NCBI RefSeq assembly: GCF_024102715.1
Contig: NZ_JAGFJM010000044.1
Coordinates: 1-35,329 of the forward strand
Direction of reading: 5' to 3'
DNA: 35,329 nucleotides
From: Nitrosomonas communis
GTDB taxonomy: Bacteria; Pseudomonadota; Gammaproteobacteria; Burkholderiales; Nitrosomonadaceae
A program made the translations under genes and the position numbers. Below, in pieces: positions 15,090 through 24,107 of this stretch. The stretch's first letter is position 1. Each line of letters opens with the position of its first letter. Below the pieces are notes generated by a model that was not told the origin of the DNA, made no database searches, and saw only the letters and a list, made by a program, of their open reading frames with translations.

Positions 15090-15965
15090 TTAAACCCTGC
15101 CCAGATGCTCCTGTAAGAACTTAATGAAGTGCTGTGTTTTTGCGGGCAGTAATCGGGTTTCCGTAACGGCGTAGACGGATACCGGAGCTCCATGCCATTG
15201 GGGTAGTACGCGACGCAATCGCCCGCTGGCAAGATCATCAGCGACAATTTTCTCCAACATCATGATGATGCCCATATCGAGTGCTGCCAAGCGGCAAATC
15301 ATACCGACACTGTTGAGCGTGAACCGGCTACCAATAGAAACTTTGGTGGTGTGTGCCCCATCGTGAAGTGTCCACGTACTAGCTTTCATGATACCCAGAC
15401 ACTCATGGTGCGCCAGATCAGCAGGCTCGGCAGGCTCTCCCGAGCGGTCAAGATAACGGGGTGAAGCATAAAGGTACACAGGGAGCACGGCCAATGGACG
15501 TGCGATCAATTGTGAATTCTCCGGTTCTCCAATGCGGATTGCTACATCGAAAGGCTCACTCACCAGATCAACCCGCCGTGACGTAAGATCGAAATCGAAG
15601 ACGATGCCCGGATAGAGTCTTGCAAATTCGGCGATCAAGGGTGCCATGTAGGTCACGGCAAAATCTACAGGTAGCGAAGCGCGTAGCACGCCACTGGGCT
15701 GCGAAAGCATTTCGCCGAGCTGTTCGTGCGCGAGCTTGGCTTCATCGACGATGCGTTTGCAGCGCTCGTAATAAATCTGACCAGCCTCGGTTAACTCGAT
15801 CTTGCGTGTTGTGCGGTGCAAAAGGCGTAACCCAATCGTCTTTTCCAGCGCACTGATCCGCCGCGACAGGGTTGAGTTCGGCATTCCGATAATATCGGCA
15901 GCACCGCGAAAGCTCCTGGCCTTGACAACTTCCACGAACAGGGCCATGTCATTCAGAAATTCCAT
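15090..15965 (-). CDS. LysR-family transcriptional regulator
   Basis: A complete 291-residue LysR-type regulator. The N-terminal winged helix-turn-helix is at about 1-60 (FVEVVKARSFRGAADIIGMP, NSTLSRRISALEKTIGLRLL, HRTTRKIELTEAG), then a linker helix and the periplasmic-binding-protein-like effector domain at about 90-290 (LRASLPVDFAVTYMAPLI, DVAIRIGEPENSQLIARPL). The effector is unknown. It is divergent from the outer-membrane protein gene at 16103 and probably regulates it through the palindrome at 15972-15989, just upstream of its own start, so it should also control itself. Its first 24 codons and promoter are inside the right arm of the 166-bp inverted repeat. The ATG at 15965 fits the family start. 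Confidence 0.95.
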   Translation of the reverse strand: MEFLNDMALFVEVVKARSFRGAADIIGMPNSTLSRRISALEKTIGLRLLHRTTRKIELTEAGQIYYERCKRIVDEAKLAHEQLGEMLSQPSGVLRASLPVDFAVTYMAPLIAEFARLYPGIVFDFDLTSRRVDLVSEPFDVAIRIGEPENSQLIARPLAVLPVYLYASPRYLDRSGEPAEPADLAHHECLGIMKASTWTLHDGAHTTKVSIGSRFTLNSVGMICRLAALDMGIIMMLEKIVADDLASGRLRRVLPQWHGAPVSVYAVTETRLLPAKTQHFIKFLQEHLGRV

Positions 15966-16060
15966 ATTTAATGTTCCATTGATGGAGCAATGTTATCCAA
16001 AAAACAGTCTTTATTCTATATAAGAAGCAGTAGACAATTCCACTCTGAAAATTTTGTGGA
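15895..16060 (-). repeat. Inner 166-bp inverted repeat, right arm
   Basis: Reverse complement of 14734-14899 with about ten mismatches. It covers codons 1-24 of the intact lysR, the operator-like palindrome and the region up to the ribosome site of the rightward leader frame. Confidence 0.92.
15972..15989. promoter_or_regulatory. Operator-like palindrome, right copy
   Basis: TGTTCCAT-TG-ATGGAGCA, the mirror copy of 14805-14822 with one mismatch between the arms, six bases upstream of the LysR ATG and between the divergent genes. A LysR-type T-N11-A site is likely. Confidence 0.6.
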
Positions 16061-16067
16061 AATCACC

Positions 16068-16106
16068 ATGAAGAAAAACAAGGGAAGCATTAAAAAAGAA
16101 GCATGA
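16068..16106 (+). CDS. Possible 12-codon leader peptide overlapping the next start
   Basis: ATG at 16068 opens MKKNKGSIKKEA and ends at a TGA that shares bases with the ATG of the next gene (ATGA at 16103-16106). A GTGGA ribosome site precedes it. The position corresponds to the start of the small exported protein in the mirror arm. It may couple translation to the downstream gene or be a relic of a replaced gene. Confidence 0.35.
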   Translation: MKKNKGSIKKEA

Positions 16107-17029
16107 ACATCAAGCTGTTCAGTCTTGCGTTGATTATGTTGGGTCTGGCTGCGAGGGACGCAATTGCCAAGGAAGGCGGCGACCAGTACCCGAATGGTGC
16201 CGAAAACTGGCTGGCAGGTGCGGCACCACCTGCGGGTAATCATTTCCTCAATTATTTTGGTCATTACAGCGGCTCCCTGCACAATGGCGACGGCAACAAG
16301 GTGTCAGATGCATCAGTTAGCACTTGGTTCAATGCATTTCGCCTTATTCACATTACTGAAATGCGCGTCCTGGGGGGTAATTACGGTGTGCACATTGTCA
16401 TGCCAATAGTGCATCAAAGCATGAAGCGAGGAGACTATACCTCGGTCGTCGGGCTAGGTGACATAACCATCAGTCCGACCAGCTTGTCCTGGCATTCGGG
16501 TAACTGGCACTGGGTAGCGGCACTGGATATTCGCATGCCCACCGGCAAGTATAAGGCCGGTAATCCGCAGAGGAGCATCGGCACCAATTACTGGAGCATT
16601 GAACCCCTCCTCGCGGTAACCTGGCTCTCTGAAAAGGGGTGGGAAATCTCCAGTAAGTTCATGTATAACATCAAGAGCAAGAATAAGGAGTTTCGTCTCG
16701 CCATCGACGAACCGAAAATGGACTACGCGTCCGGTGACGAACTCCATATTGACTTTCTTGTGGGCAAGCGTTTTGGTTTGTGGGGTGCTGGACTTTCGGG
16801 CTATTATCTAAAACAGACGACCAACGACAAACTCGATGGGCAGACAATCTCGTCGGTGCTCGGCCCTTGGTCTTCGGGGCGCAAAGGCGAAGTGCTTGCG
16901 ATCGGACCTAGCGTGATCTACAACAGCCCGACTGGAACGACATTGATTGCGCAGTGGCAGAATGAAATGTACGCCAAGAATCGTTTCCAGGGTTATATAG
17001 CCTGGTTGAGGTTGATCATCCCCTTCTGA
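16103..17029 (+). CDS. Outer-membrane beta-barrel protein, phenol meta-pathway (SphA/COG4313-like) type
   Basis: A 308-residue exported protein: signal peptide MNIKLFSLALIMLGLAARDAIA, then alternating hydrophobic beta-strand pattern ending in the aromatic IIPF. The start of the mature part (YPNGAENWLAGAAPPAGNHFLNYF), YGVHIVMPIVHQ and LDIRMPTGKY match the family often annotated as transporter or MetA-pathway phenol degradation protein, believed to be outer-membrane channels for hydrophobic or aromatic compounds. It is divergent from the LysR gene and probably its target. The ATG at 16103 gives a proper signal peptide. The substrate is unknown. Confidence 0.8.
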   Translation: MNIKLFSLALIMLGLAARDAIAKEGGDQYPNGAENWLAGAAPPAGNHFLNYFGHYSGSLHNGDGNKVSDASVSTWFNAFRLIHITEMRVLGGNYGVHIVMPIVHQSMKRGDYTSVVGLGDITISPTSLSWHSGNWHWVAALDIRMPTGKYKAGNPQRSIGTNYWSIEPLLAVTWLSEKGWEISSKFMYNIKSKNKEFRLAIDEPKMDYASGDELHIDFLVGKRFGLWGAGLSGYYLKQTTNDKLDGQTISSVLGPWSSGRKGEVLAIGPSVIYNSPTGTTLIAQWQNEMYAKNRFQGYIAWLRLIIPF

Positions 17030-17074
17030 TGTACACTAACCGTTTAGCTCTCGAGAAATTTGAACAGCAAGAAC

Positions 17075-17096
17075 AGGGTCAGGCCTTACAATTGAC
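17075..17096 (-). repeat. Outer inverted repeat, right copy (22 bp)
   Basis: AGGGTCAGGCCTTACAATTG followed by AC, the inverse of 14284-14305 with one mismatch. Together the two copies enclose the small exported gene, the lysR inverted-repeat module and the outer-membrane protein gene. Confidence 0.7.
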
Positions 17097-17256
17097 ATTC
17101 CTGCCTCCCTCACCTTTCCTACCTGTTTAGCCGACCGAATCACAGTCACGTAACTCATATAAAAATATTCACCCACTTATCTATGCCAAATTCAATGGCA
17201 GACCTTTAGATGCGAGCATTGATGATTCACTGACTGCAAACTAAGACAGGTAGTTT

Positions 17257-18510
17257 TTAATCCCCGACAATCCTGCCATGCCCTCTGGTCAGATAGTCCT
17301 CTGACTGCATTTCCATCAAACGAGAAATCGTGCGTTCAAATTCAAAACCAATCTCTCCTCCGGTATAAAGCGCTTGAGGGGAGGCAGCGGCCGAGCATAA
17401 GAATTTGACACCATGTTCGTACAGTGCATCGATAAAAGTGATGAAGCGCTTGGCCTGATCGCTATTTTCCTGACTGAATTGCGGGATCGCAACCATGATG
17501 ACAGTATGATAGGTTCTGGCGATGGCGAGATAGTCTGCCGGGCCCAGCGGGTTGGCACATAGCCGTTTGAACGAGAAAACCGCCACGCCACGCGCCGCCT
17601 TGGGGACAAACAATGTGCGCCCTTGCACAGTCAGTGTTTCGCTGGGAACCTTTGCCCGGTCTTCCACACGCCGGTCGGTCAGGCGGAAAAAGGTAGCCGA
17701 TAGTTGAGCGGTGGTTTCCTCATTAATTGGGAAATAATATGTTTCAGCACCCTTTAAGCGGTGGTAGCGATAATCAATCGGCCCTTCGAGCGAAATAATC
17801 TCAAGCCTTTCCTTGATGTTTTCGATGAAAGGCAGGAAACGCTGGCGATTCAGGCCATGCTGGTAAAGATCATCGGGTGGTCTGTTGGAAGTCGCCACTA
17901 CAATGATACCCAGCTCAAACAGCTCCTTGAATAATCGCGTCAGCACCATGGCATCGCCGATATCCGTAACTTGCAGCTCGTCAAAACAAAGCAGGGTCGC
18001 CTCACAGACTATCTGCCGTGCGATAACTGGAATAGGATCGGCATCACTGGCACGCCCGCCTTGCTGCGAACGTTTCTGTGCGGCAAGATCGTGCGCTTCC
18101 TTGAGTCGGGCATGGACATCCAGCATGAATTCATGGAAATGCACCCGCCGCTTGGATGCCAGAGGAATCACCGAAAAAAACAGATCCATCAGCATCGATT
18201 TGCCGCGCCCTACTCCGCCATAGAAATAGATTCCTTTAGGAACAGGTTTATCGCTGCCTAGCCTACGCAACAAACCCGTCAGCCACCCATTCCTGAATGA
18301 GAATCCACCGCGCTGGCCGCCGACTCCGGCGTAGTCGATCAACTCATGGTGCAATCGCTCCAATGAGGCTACTGCTCTGGCCTGATCGGTATCCGGCTTG
18401 AGCTCTCCGGCCTGCATCAGCGCGTGATACTCCGCTTTTGGTCCAGTTTCTTCAATTGAGTGTTTCATGGCATGCGGGCTTTTGATGAAGAAGGCCTGCG
18501 ATTTTAACAT
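17257..18510 (-). CDS. zapE: Cell division ATPase ZapE (AFG1 family)
   Basis: An AFG1/ZapE-family P-loop ATPase, which in E. coli associates with the FtsZ ring and affects its stability late in division. Walker A is YGGVGRGKSMLMDLFF, Walker B LLCFDELQVTDIGDAM, followed by the sensor region VVATSNRPPDDLYQHGLNR, and the C-terminal GVKFLCSAAASPQALYTG and FEFERTISRLMEMQSEDYL are typical. As given it has 417 residues; the more family-like start may be the internal ATG at 18468 (MKHSIEET, about 403 residues), since the first 14 residues are not conserved. It appears monocistronic. Confidence 0.93.
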   Translation of the reverse strand: MLKSQAFFIKSPHAMKHSIEETGPKAEYHALMQAGELKPDTDQARAVASLERLHHELIDYAGVGGQRGGFSFRNGWLTGLLRRLGSDKPVPKGIYFYGGVGRGKSMLMDLFFSVIPLASKRRVHFHEFMLDVHARLKEAHDLAAQKRSQQGGRASDADPIPVIARQIVCEATLLCFDELQVTDIGDAMVLTRLFKELFELGIIVVATSNRPPDDLYQHGLNRQRFLPFIENIKERLEIISLEGPIDYRYHRLKGAETYYFPINEETTAQLSATFFRLTDRRVEDRAKVPSETLTVQGRTLFVPKAARGVAVFSFKRLCANPLGPADYLAIARTYHTVIMVAIPQFSQENSDQAKRFITFIDALYEHGVKFLCSAAASPQALYTGGEIGFEFERTISRLMEMQSEDYLTRGHGRIVGD

Positions 18511-18772
18511 GGGGCGTTGATGCAGCAGATCTCAAGTCTTGTGTGTGGTGTAACCATAGTCACCATTTATTTTTCTTGAGAAATCTCCGAAAGATGCAAA
18601 GCAGTTCCTCTGACAGAGCGTCCCCGCTTAAATTAACTCAATTCCTATCTGCTCTGGGCCTTTGTTTTGCCATGATAGCGGTGAGAATCAGGAGAGCAGT
18701 CTCAAGCAGTTGTCGGTGATCCCGCAAGCAGGTTTATTACCGATTTTTGGTCAAGGATCGCCATGTTTGTTT
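18511..18772. other. Intergenic region upstream of zapE
   Basis: It contains the zapE promoter region and the 3' side of the hydrolase gene. A plus-strand frame without start, ending near 18788 (SLKQLSVIPQAGLLPIFGQG), is open for about 40 codons, but I do not recognise it. No terminator hairpin is evident. Confidence 0.3.
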
Positions 18773-19573
18773 TCACAGGCTGTTTAGGAAAGCTCTGATA
18801 GCCGTATTGACCGCCTCCGGTTCCTCTATCGCTGAAGAATGCCCTGCTCTGGGAATTTTGACTAGACGCGATCCGGCAATCCGGGCTTGGATGCGCTCAG
18901 CTTTGACCGGTATCGTGGCGACATCTTCTTCACCAACCATGATTAATGTCGGCGTAGTAATTTTGCTGATCTCGTCATAAACGCCTTGGCGAGCTACTAC
19001 GCCCTTAACTGCACGGGTAACACCGATGCGATGATTGGCGATTAGACGTTTTTTCCACTCATCTCGCTGGGTTGCACGATTAGGATCGGCGAGAAATGTC
19101 TGGCCAAACATGATTCTCATGACTGGCGTAGCGACAAATCTGAGACCTAACCAGCGCGCCACAAAGTTAAGCCGCTTGTAACGTGGAACATTCTCCTCCG
19201 GTTCTGGATCAGCCGATGTTCCCAGCAGGATCAGCGATCGCAGGAGTTCTGGCCGCCGGGATGCCAGCCGCATCCCGATAAAACCTCCCATCGAAAGCCC
19301 GGCAAAATGACATGGCGCGCAACCCAATGCCTCAATCAAAGCAGCGGTATCCTGGTAGAGGGTATCCATGTCATAGCCATCATGAGTGACTTCACTTTGT
19401 CCCTGACCACGAAAGTCAAACGTAATGCACCGATAGCAATCCTTGAACGCATTGATCTGCGCCTCAAACATCTGCCCGTTCCACAACAGACCATGAGCAA
19501 ACAGAATGGTCTCAGGCCCGGTCCCTTCCTCTGTGTAATATAGCTTCGTCCCGTTGGCTTGAATTCTAGGCAT
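18773..19573 (-). CDS. Alpha/beta-hydrolase fold protein
   Basis: A 266-residue alpha/beta hydrolase of the type seen in 3-oxoadipate enol-lactonase and related esterases. The nucleophile elbow GLSMGG gives S94, the acid is probably D217 (VGEEDVATIP) and the base H245 (RAGHSSAIEEPEAV); the oxyanion region HGLLWN is near residue 27. No signal peptide, so it is cytoplasmic. The substrate cannot be read from sequence: FAHGLLWNG and GYDMDTLYQDTAALI are found in many uncharacterised members. It lies downstream of a long non-coding gap and is not in an operon. Confidence 0.88.
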   Translation of the reverse strand: MPRIQANGTKLYYTEEGTGPETILFAHGLLWNGQMFEAQINAFKDCYRCITFDFRGQGQSEVTHDGYDMDTLYQDTAALIEALGCAPCHFAGLSMGGFIGMRLASRRPELLRSLILLGTSADPEPEENVPRYKRLNFVARWLGLRFVATPVMRIMFGQTFLADPNRATQRDEWKKRLIANHRIGVTRAVKGVVARQGVYDEISKITTPTLIMVGEEDVATIPVKAERIQARIAGSRLVKIPRAGHSSAIEEPEAVNTAIRAFLNSL

Positions 19574-20070
19574 GGTATACAGGAAAAAAATACCTCTTTA
19601 TTCTTTGTGCAATTTGATTATCTTATAGCCATACTTCAGTGAATATTGGTTGCAAGGCATCCATCACCACTGATGAAATGATTTTTCCTTCGCCACTTGG
19701 CACTTCATATGAAGACATCGCAGAAACCAACTGATCAACATGCTCATTCAACAATAATAGCAGACCTGCATCACAGTCATTTATTCACGGGAACAATCTG
19801 GAATGTATAAGGGGTAAGAAAACAAGTTGGACCAGTAAAGCCAAGCGCAATAAAAATGCCATGTAATATCTTATTATTTCAATATATTGAGATTATTAAC
19901 GCCATTAAAGAAACCTACTTTAGGGATAATTGGTATCCCTGTTAGGGCGCAGCACAACCTCGGTAATGAGCGTCCTATATAAATGAGGTATTCGAATCAC
20001 CTGCGTCAGGACTCAGTCAATTGCTATACAATGGCGCGAATGAATAGCTTATTGAAGATTAAATACCCTC
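19574..20070. other. Long intergenic region before nadC, with a possible gene remnant
   Basis: On the minus strand a frame from about 19784 to the TAA at 19623-19625 reads LLLLNEHVDQLVSAMSSYEV, PSGEGKIISSVVMDALQPIF and TEVWL. It lacks a normal start and is not recognised; it may be the tail of a lost gene. The remaining DNA is AT-rich. A TATACAAT near 20031 is a plausible -10 element for the nadC-nadE operon, but no good -35 hexamer was found. Confidence 0.35.
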
Positions 20071-20925
20071 ATGATGAGATGGCATGAAGAAATCAGGAAA
20101 AATGTCAGTCTGGCGCTGGCGGAAGATATCGGCGCAGGCGATTTGACCGCATCGCTGGTACCTGCAGATAAAATTTTGCTCGCCAGCGTCATTAGCCGTG
20201 AGCAGGCAGTAATATGTGGTACTGCCTGGTTTGAAGAATGCTTCCGGCAGCTTGCACCCGGTATCGAAATAAGCTGGCTAATTCAGGAAGGCGAAACGGT
20301 TAAGGCTGATCAAAAGCTGTGTGAAATAAAAGGAAACGCTCGGGCTTTATTGACGGCGGAGCGCACTGCATTGAATTTCCTGCAATTGCTTTCTGCAGTT
20401 GCTACCCACACCCGGCGTTATGTCGATGCGATTTCAGGCACGGCCGCGGTGATTGTGGATACACGCAAAACGTTGCCTGGCCTACGATTCGCCCAGAAAT
20501 ATGCGGTCAAATGCGGCGGCGGGAATAATCATCGCTTTGGCCTGTACGATGGCATGCTCATCAAGGAGAATCACATTATCGCCGCGGGAGGTATCGAGTC
20601 TGCCTTGCGAGCAGCTAAAGAAATCGCACCTGCTGGCGTATTTATCCAAATTGAAGTCGAAACGCTGGCGGAACTGCAGCAAGCGTTAACTGCCGGCGCA
20701 AGCATGATCCTGCTGGATAATTTTGATCTTAAAAGTTTGCAGGCAGCGGTTACACTGAAGCGACAACTGAGCAGCCAGCAAGCTATTCTGGAAGCTTCGG
20801 GCAATATCACCTTAGCCAACGTTCGCACTGTAGCGGAAACCGGTGTGGACAGAATTTCCATCGGCAGTCTGACCAAGGATGTGAAGGCGCTTGATTTATC
20901 GATGCGCTTCCTGCCGCCTGCTTGA
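20071..20925 (+). CDS. nadC: Nicotinate-nucleotide pyrophosphorylase (quinolinate phosphoribosyltransferase)
   Basis: A 284-residue enzyme of normal length that converts quinolinate and PRPP into nicotinate mononucleotide, CO2 and pyrophosphate in de novo NAD synthesis. Family motifs seen include EDIGAGDLTA, NARALLTAERTALNFLQLLS (TAER/N), VDTRKTLPGLRFAQKYAV (DTRKTxPG), KCGGGNNHRFGLYDGMLIKENH and LLDNF, with the C-terminal EASGNI and TGVDRISIGSLT. All substrate-binding Arg and Lys positions in these motifs are present. The start may be ATG 20071 or the next codon, also ATG. It is followed after three bases by nadE, so the two form an operon covering quinolinate to NAD apart from NadD. Confidence 0.97.
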   Translation: MMRWHEEIRKNVSLALAEDIGAGDLTASLVPADKILLASVISREQAVICGTAWFEECFRQLAPGIEISWLIQEGETVKADQKLCEIKGNARALLTAERTALNFLQLLSAVATHTRRYVDAISGTAAVIVDTRKTLPGLRFAQKYAVKCGGGNNHRFGLYDGMLIKENHIIAAGGIESALRAAKEIAPAGVFIQIEVETLAELQQALTAGASMILLDNFDLKSLQAAVTLKRQLSSQQAILEASGNITLANVRTVAETGVDRISIGSLTKDVKALDLSMRFLPPA

Positions 20926-20928
20926 GTT

Positions 20929-23028
20929 ATGCCAGCAAACACAGAATTTTTCAATTTATATCACCATGGTTTTGTCCGTGTTGCTGTTGGCATTCCCGAG
21001 GTACGTGTAGCTGATGCAGTATTTAACGCAACGGCAACCATCACGCTGATGGCCCAGGCGGCTGAACAGCATGCCATCCTTGCACTCTTCCCGGAACTGG
21101 GGTTGACTGCCTACTCTTGTGAAGATTTATTCCATCAGCAGACCCTGCTCACAGGTGCGCTTGATGCACTCGGCATGGTATTGGACGCTTCGAAGCAGCT
21201 AGAACTCATCACCGTAGTTGGTTTACCCTTGCAAGTGGATCATCTGCTGTTCAATTGCGCAGTCATCGTTTATCGCGGTCGCATTCTCGGCGTCGTTCCC
21301 AAAACATTTCTGCCTAATTACCGGGAATTCTACGAACTGCGCCAATTTGCACCGGCTGCCGCAGCCAATCGCGACACCATTACGTTATGCGGTCAAAGCG
21401 CCATCCCATTTGGTGAAAAATTGCTGTTCCGGGCAAAGAACCAGCCACGCTTCAGTTTTTTTACTGAAATCTGCGAGGATCTGTGGGTTCCCATCCCACC
21501 CTCATGTCATGCGGCACTGGCAGGCGCCACCCTGCTGCTGAACCTGTCCGCCTCTAACGTCACGATAGGTAAACATGAATATCGCCACAGTCTGGTGGCA
21601 AATCAGTCAGCCCGCTGTCTTGCGGCATATCTTTACACAGCCGCTGGCACAGGTGAGTCGACGACGGATCTTGCCTGGGATGGACACGCCATGGTTTATG
21701 AAAATGGCGCGCTTGTGGCCGAGTCCAGCCGCTTCCATGAAGGTTCTCAATTGATCTTCGCTGACCTGGATCTCGATCACTTGATTCAGGAGCGCATGCG
21801 GCAAAACAGCTTCAGTCAAAGCGCACAGTATTACCGCGAAGAAATCCGGCAATTTCGTGAAATTCCCTTTGAAATCAACTTGCCGACGAATTCCAGACTA
21901 CTCTGCCAGCGTCAATATGATCGCTTTCCTTATGTTCCCGCTGACCCGGCCACCCGCGATAGCCATTGTTTTGAGGCTTACAATATCCAGGTGCAGGGAC
22001 TGGTAAAGCGGCTTAAACACACAGGTATCAAGAAAATCGTGATGGGCATTTCCGGTGGGCTGGATTCCACGCATGCGCTCATCGTGGCAGCCCGCGCGAT
22101 GGATGTGCTGCACTTTCCGCGGACGCATATTCTGGCCTACACTCTGCCTGGATTCGCTACCAGCAGCTATACCTTGGCTAATGCCAAAGCTTTGATGCAA
22201 GCAATAGGCTGCGCTATGCATGAAATCGATATCCGGCCAAGCTGCGAGCAAATGCTGCGTGATCTCAATCATCCCTTCAGCCACGGCGAGCCGGTTTATG
22301 ACGTCACGTTTGAAAATGTGCAAGCAGGCGAGCGTACCAACCATCTCTTTCGCCTGGCAAACTATCACCATGCCTTGGTGCTTGGCACGGGCGATCTCAG
22401 TGAGCTTGCCTTGGGCTGGTGTACTTATGGCGTCGGTGATCACATGTCGCACTATGCCATCAATGCCAGTGTACCGAAAACATTGATTCAATTTCTGATT
22501 CGCTGGATTGCCGACACCAGCCAGCTCGGTGACAACACCAGCGAAGTGCTGCGCGTCATCCTGGAAACAGAAATTAGTCCCGAATTAGTGCCAGGAGAAA
22601 CGGGCAGCAACCAGCCTGCTCAACGCACAGAAGCAGTCATTGGTCCCTATGAATTGCAGGATTTCAACTTGTATTACACAACACGATTTGGCTATCCGCC
22701 GACAAAAATTGCTTTTCTTGCTTATTGTAGCTGGCGTGACCGCACCCTGGGACGCTGGCCAAACATACCAGAGGAACGACAAAACCAATACACCATCAGC
22801 GAAATCAAGCATTGGCTGCAAGTGTTTGCCTATCGTTTCTTCCAGATCAGCCAATTCAAGCGCAGTTGCATTCCCAATGCGCCCAAAGTAGGCTCAGGCG
22901 GTTCTCTCTCACCACGCGGAGACTATCGGGCACCGAGTGACAGTGAAGCGACAGTGTGGCTTGATGACATTGCGCGCATTCCCGATGCCCTACCTGAAAA
23001 CGATCTGCCCAGCAATGAAACGATTTAA
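20929..23028 (+). CDS. nadE: Glutamine-dependent NAD+ synthetase, two-domain form
   Basis: A 699-residue enzyme that amidates nicotinate adenine dinucleotide to NAD+ with ammonia released from glutamine. The N-terminal nitrilase-type glutaminase has the catalytic triad E56 (FPELGL), K125 (VPKTFLPNY) and C182 (EICEDLW). The C-terminal synthetase starts with the PP-loop SGGLDS at 375-380 and has [25 protein letters not shown] and the ending [20 protein letters not shown]. Length matches the long tubercle-bacillus-like type. It is separated from nadC by three bases, which indicates cotranscription and probably coupled translation. Confidence 0.97.
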   Translation: MPANTEFFNLYHHGFVRVAVGIPEVRVADAVFNATATITLMAQAAEQHAILALFPELGLTAYSCEDLFHQQTLLTGALDALGMVLDASKQLELITVVGLPLQVDHLLFNCAVIVYRGRILGVVPKTFLPNYREFYELRQFAPAAAANRDTITLCGQSAIPFGEKLLFRAKNQPRFSFFTEICEDLWVPIPPSCHAALAGATLLLNLSASNVTIGKHEYRHSLVANQSARCLAAYLYTAAGTGESTTDLAWDGHAMVYENGALVAESSRFHEGSQLIFADLDLDHLIQERMRQNSFSQSAQYYREEIRQFREIPFEINLPTNSRLLCQRQYDRFPYVPADPATRDSHCFEAYNIQVQGLVKRLKHTGIKKIVMGISGGLDSTHALIVAARAMDVLHFPRTHILAYTLPGFATSSYTLANAKALMQAIGCAMHEIDIRPSCEQMLRDLNHPFSHGEPVYDVTFENVQAGERTNHLFRLANYHHALVLGTGDLSELALGWCTYGVGDHMSHYAINASVPKTLIQFLIRWIADTSQLGDNTSEVLRVILETEISPELVPGETGSNQPAQRTEAVIGPYELQDFNLYYTTRFGYPPTKIAFLAYCSWRDRTLGRWPNIPEERQNQYTISEIKHWLQVFAYRFFQISQFKRSCIPNAPKVGSGGSLSPRGDYRAPSDSEATVWLDDIARIPDALPENDLPSNETI

Positions 23029-23279
23029 GCCAGCCACCTGAAAACTTCATAATGAAAATCACCCCGCAGGCGGGAAAAAGAAGATCGCTACAATACAATG
23101 GCTGTAATTGCTGGCAAATATGCGCACATGTTACTATTGTCACAATTATTTAATATGCCATCACCTGATTTACTGTCTTTTAGGAACTTTTTTCTTGCTT
23201 TCTTCTCAGTTAAACCCACTGGAAGCTTTAGCTCGCTCTGCAAGTTCGGAAAATATTTATGTAAGCTGGAGTTTAAAAT
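23029..23279. other. Gap between nadE and the glycan export operon
   Basis: About 250 AT-rich bases with a small CCCGC/GCGGG hairpin near 23065-23078 whose A-run is on the wrong side for a plus-strand terminator. The promoter of the glycan operon must lie here. No gene is recognised. Confidence 0.35.
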
Positions 23280-24107
23280 TTGAATCCGCACGCAGCACGA
23301 TCGATCTCTCCCCTAGTATTACTTAGCACGCTCAAGAGCCATCGAGGCCTGATTTACAATCTGATCAAACGAGAAGTCATTGGCCGTTATCGCGGCTCCA
23401 TTATGGGGCTCTTATGGTCATTTTTTAATCCGGTACTGATGCTGACTGTTTATACATTTGTCTTCAGTGTGGTTTTCAAGGCCCGCTGGGCAGGTGGCAC
23501 TGATTCCAAAACCGAATTCGCCCTGGTGCTTTTTGCCGGCCTCATGGTTTATAACCTGTTTGCAGAATGCATCAACCGCGCACCCGCGTTAGTGCTGGGA
23601 AATGTGAACTATGTTAAGAAAGTGGTGTTTCCCCTGGAGATATTTCCTGTTGTGGCCATGGGTTCTGCCACTTTTCACTTCTTGATCAGCTTGTTTGTCT
23701 GGTTGATTTTTTACTTGATTTTTTTTGGCATTCCGCAGGCCACGCTTTTACTGTTTCCTCTGGTATTGATCCCCTTCTTTTTGCTGATCCTGGGACTTAG
23801 CTGGTTCCTGGCCTCCTTGGGCGTCTATCTGCGTGACGTCAGTCAAATTATTGGGGTCATGACCAGCGCACTCATGTTTTTATCCCCGATTTTCTATCCT
23901 ATTACTGCCTTGCCAGAAGAATATCACCTACTCATGCAAATCAGCCCGCTAACATTCATCATTGAACAAACCCGGGATGTCATGATTTGGGGTAAGGAAC
24001 TGGATTGGAATGGCTGGGCTATTTATATGCTGCTCGCAACAGCGACTAGCTGGCTAGGTTTCGCCTGGTTCCAGAAAACGCGCAAGGGATTTGCCGATGT
24101 CCTCTGA
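23280..24107 (+). CDS. wzm: Polysaccharide ABC exporter permease (Wzm-like)
   Basis: A 275-residue integral membrane protein of the ABC-2 family that carries lipid-linked glycan across the inner membrane together with the ATPase encoded next. It has six predicted membrane helices, with the amphipathic N-terminal region NLIKREVIGRYRGSIMGLLW and the typical VYLRDVSQIIGVMTSALMFLSPIFYP and NPLTF-like SPLTFIIEQTRDV motifs. The start is TTG at 23280 with GGAG about nine bases upstream; the first ORF of the operon. It overlaps the start of the ATPase gene by eleven bases. Confidence 0.93.
   Translation: MNPHAARSISPLVLLSTLKSHRGLIYNLIKREVIGRYRGSIMGLLWSFFNPVLMLTVYTFVFSVVFKARWAGGTDSKTEFALVLFAGLMVYNLFAECINRAPALVLGNVNYVKKVVFPLEIFPVVAMGSATFHFLISLFVWLIFYLIFFGIPQATLLLFPLVLIPFFLLILGLSWFLASLGVYLRDVSQIIGVMTSALMFLSPIFYPITALPEEYHLLMQISPLTFIIEQTRDVMIWGKELDWNGWAIYMLLATATSWLGFAWFQKTRKGFADVL

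Noticed and set aside
18660-18788. Plus-strand open frame ending SLKQLSVIPQAGLLPIFGQG...
   Set aside because: No start codon, no recognisable family, and it runs into the antisense of the hydrolase gene.
21898-22491. 197-residue minus-strand open frame inside nadE
   Set aside because: It is wholly antisense to the conserved PP-loop domain of nadE, has no recognisable motif and no ribosome site.
23065-23078. CCCGC-GCGGG hairpin after nadE as a terminator
   Set aside because: The run that follows on the plus strand is A, not T, so it does not fit a terminator for nadE; too short for confidence on the other strand.
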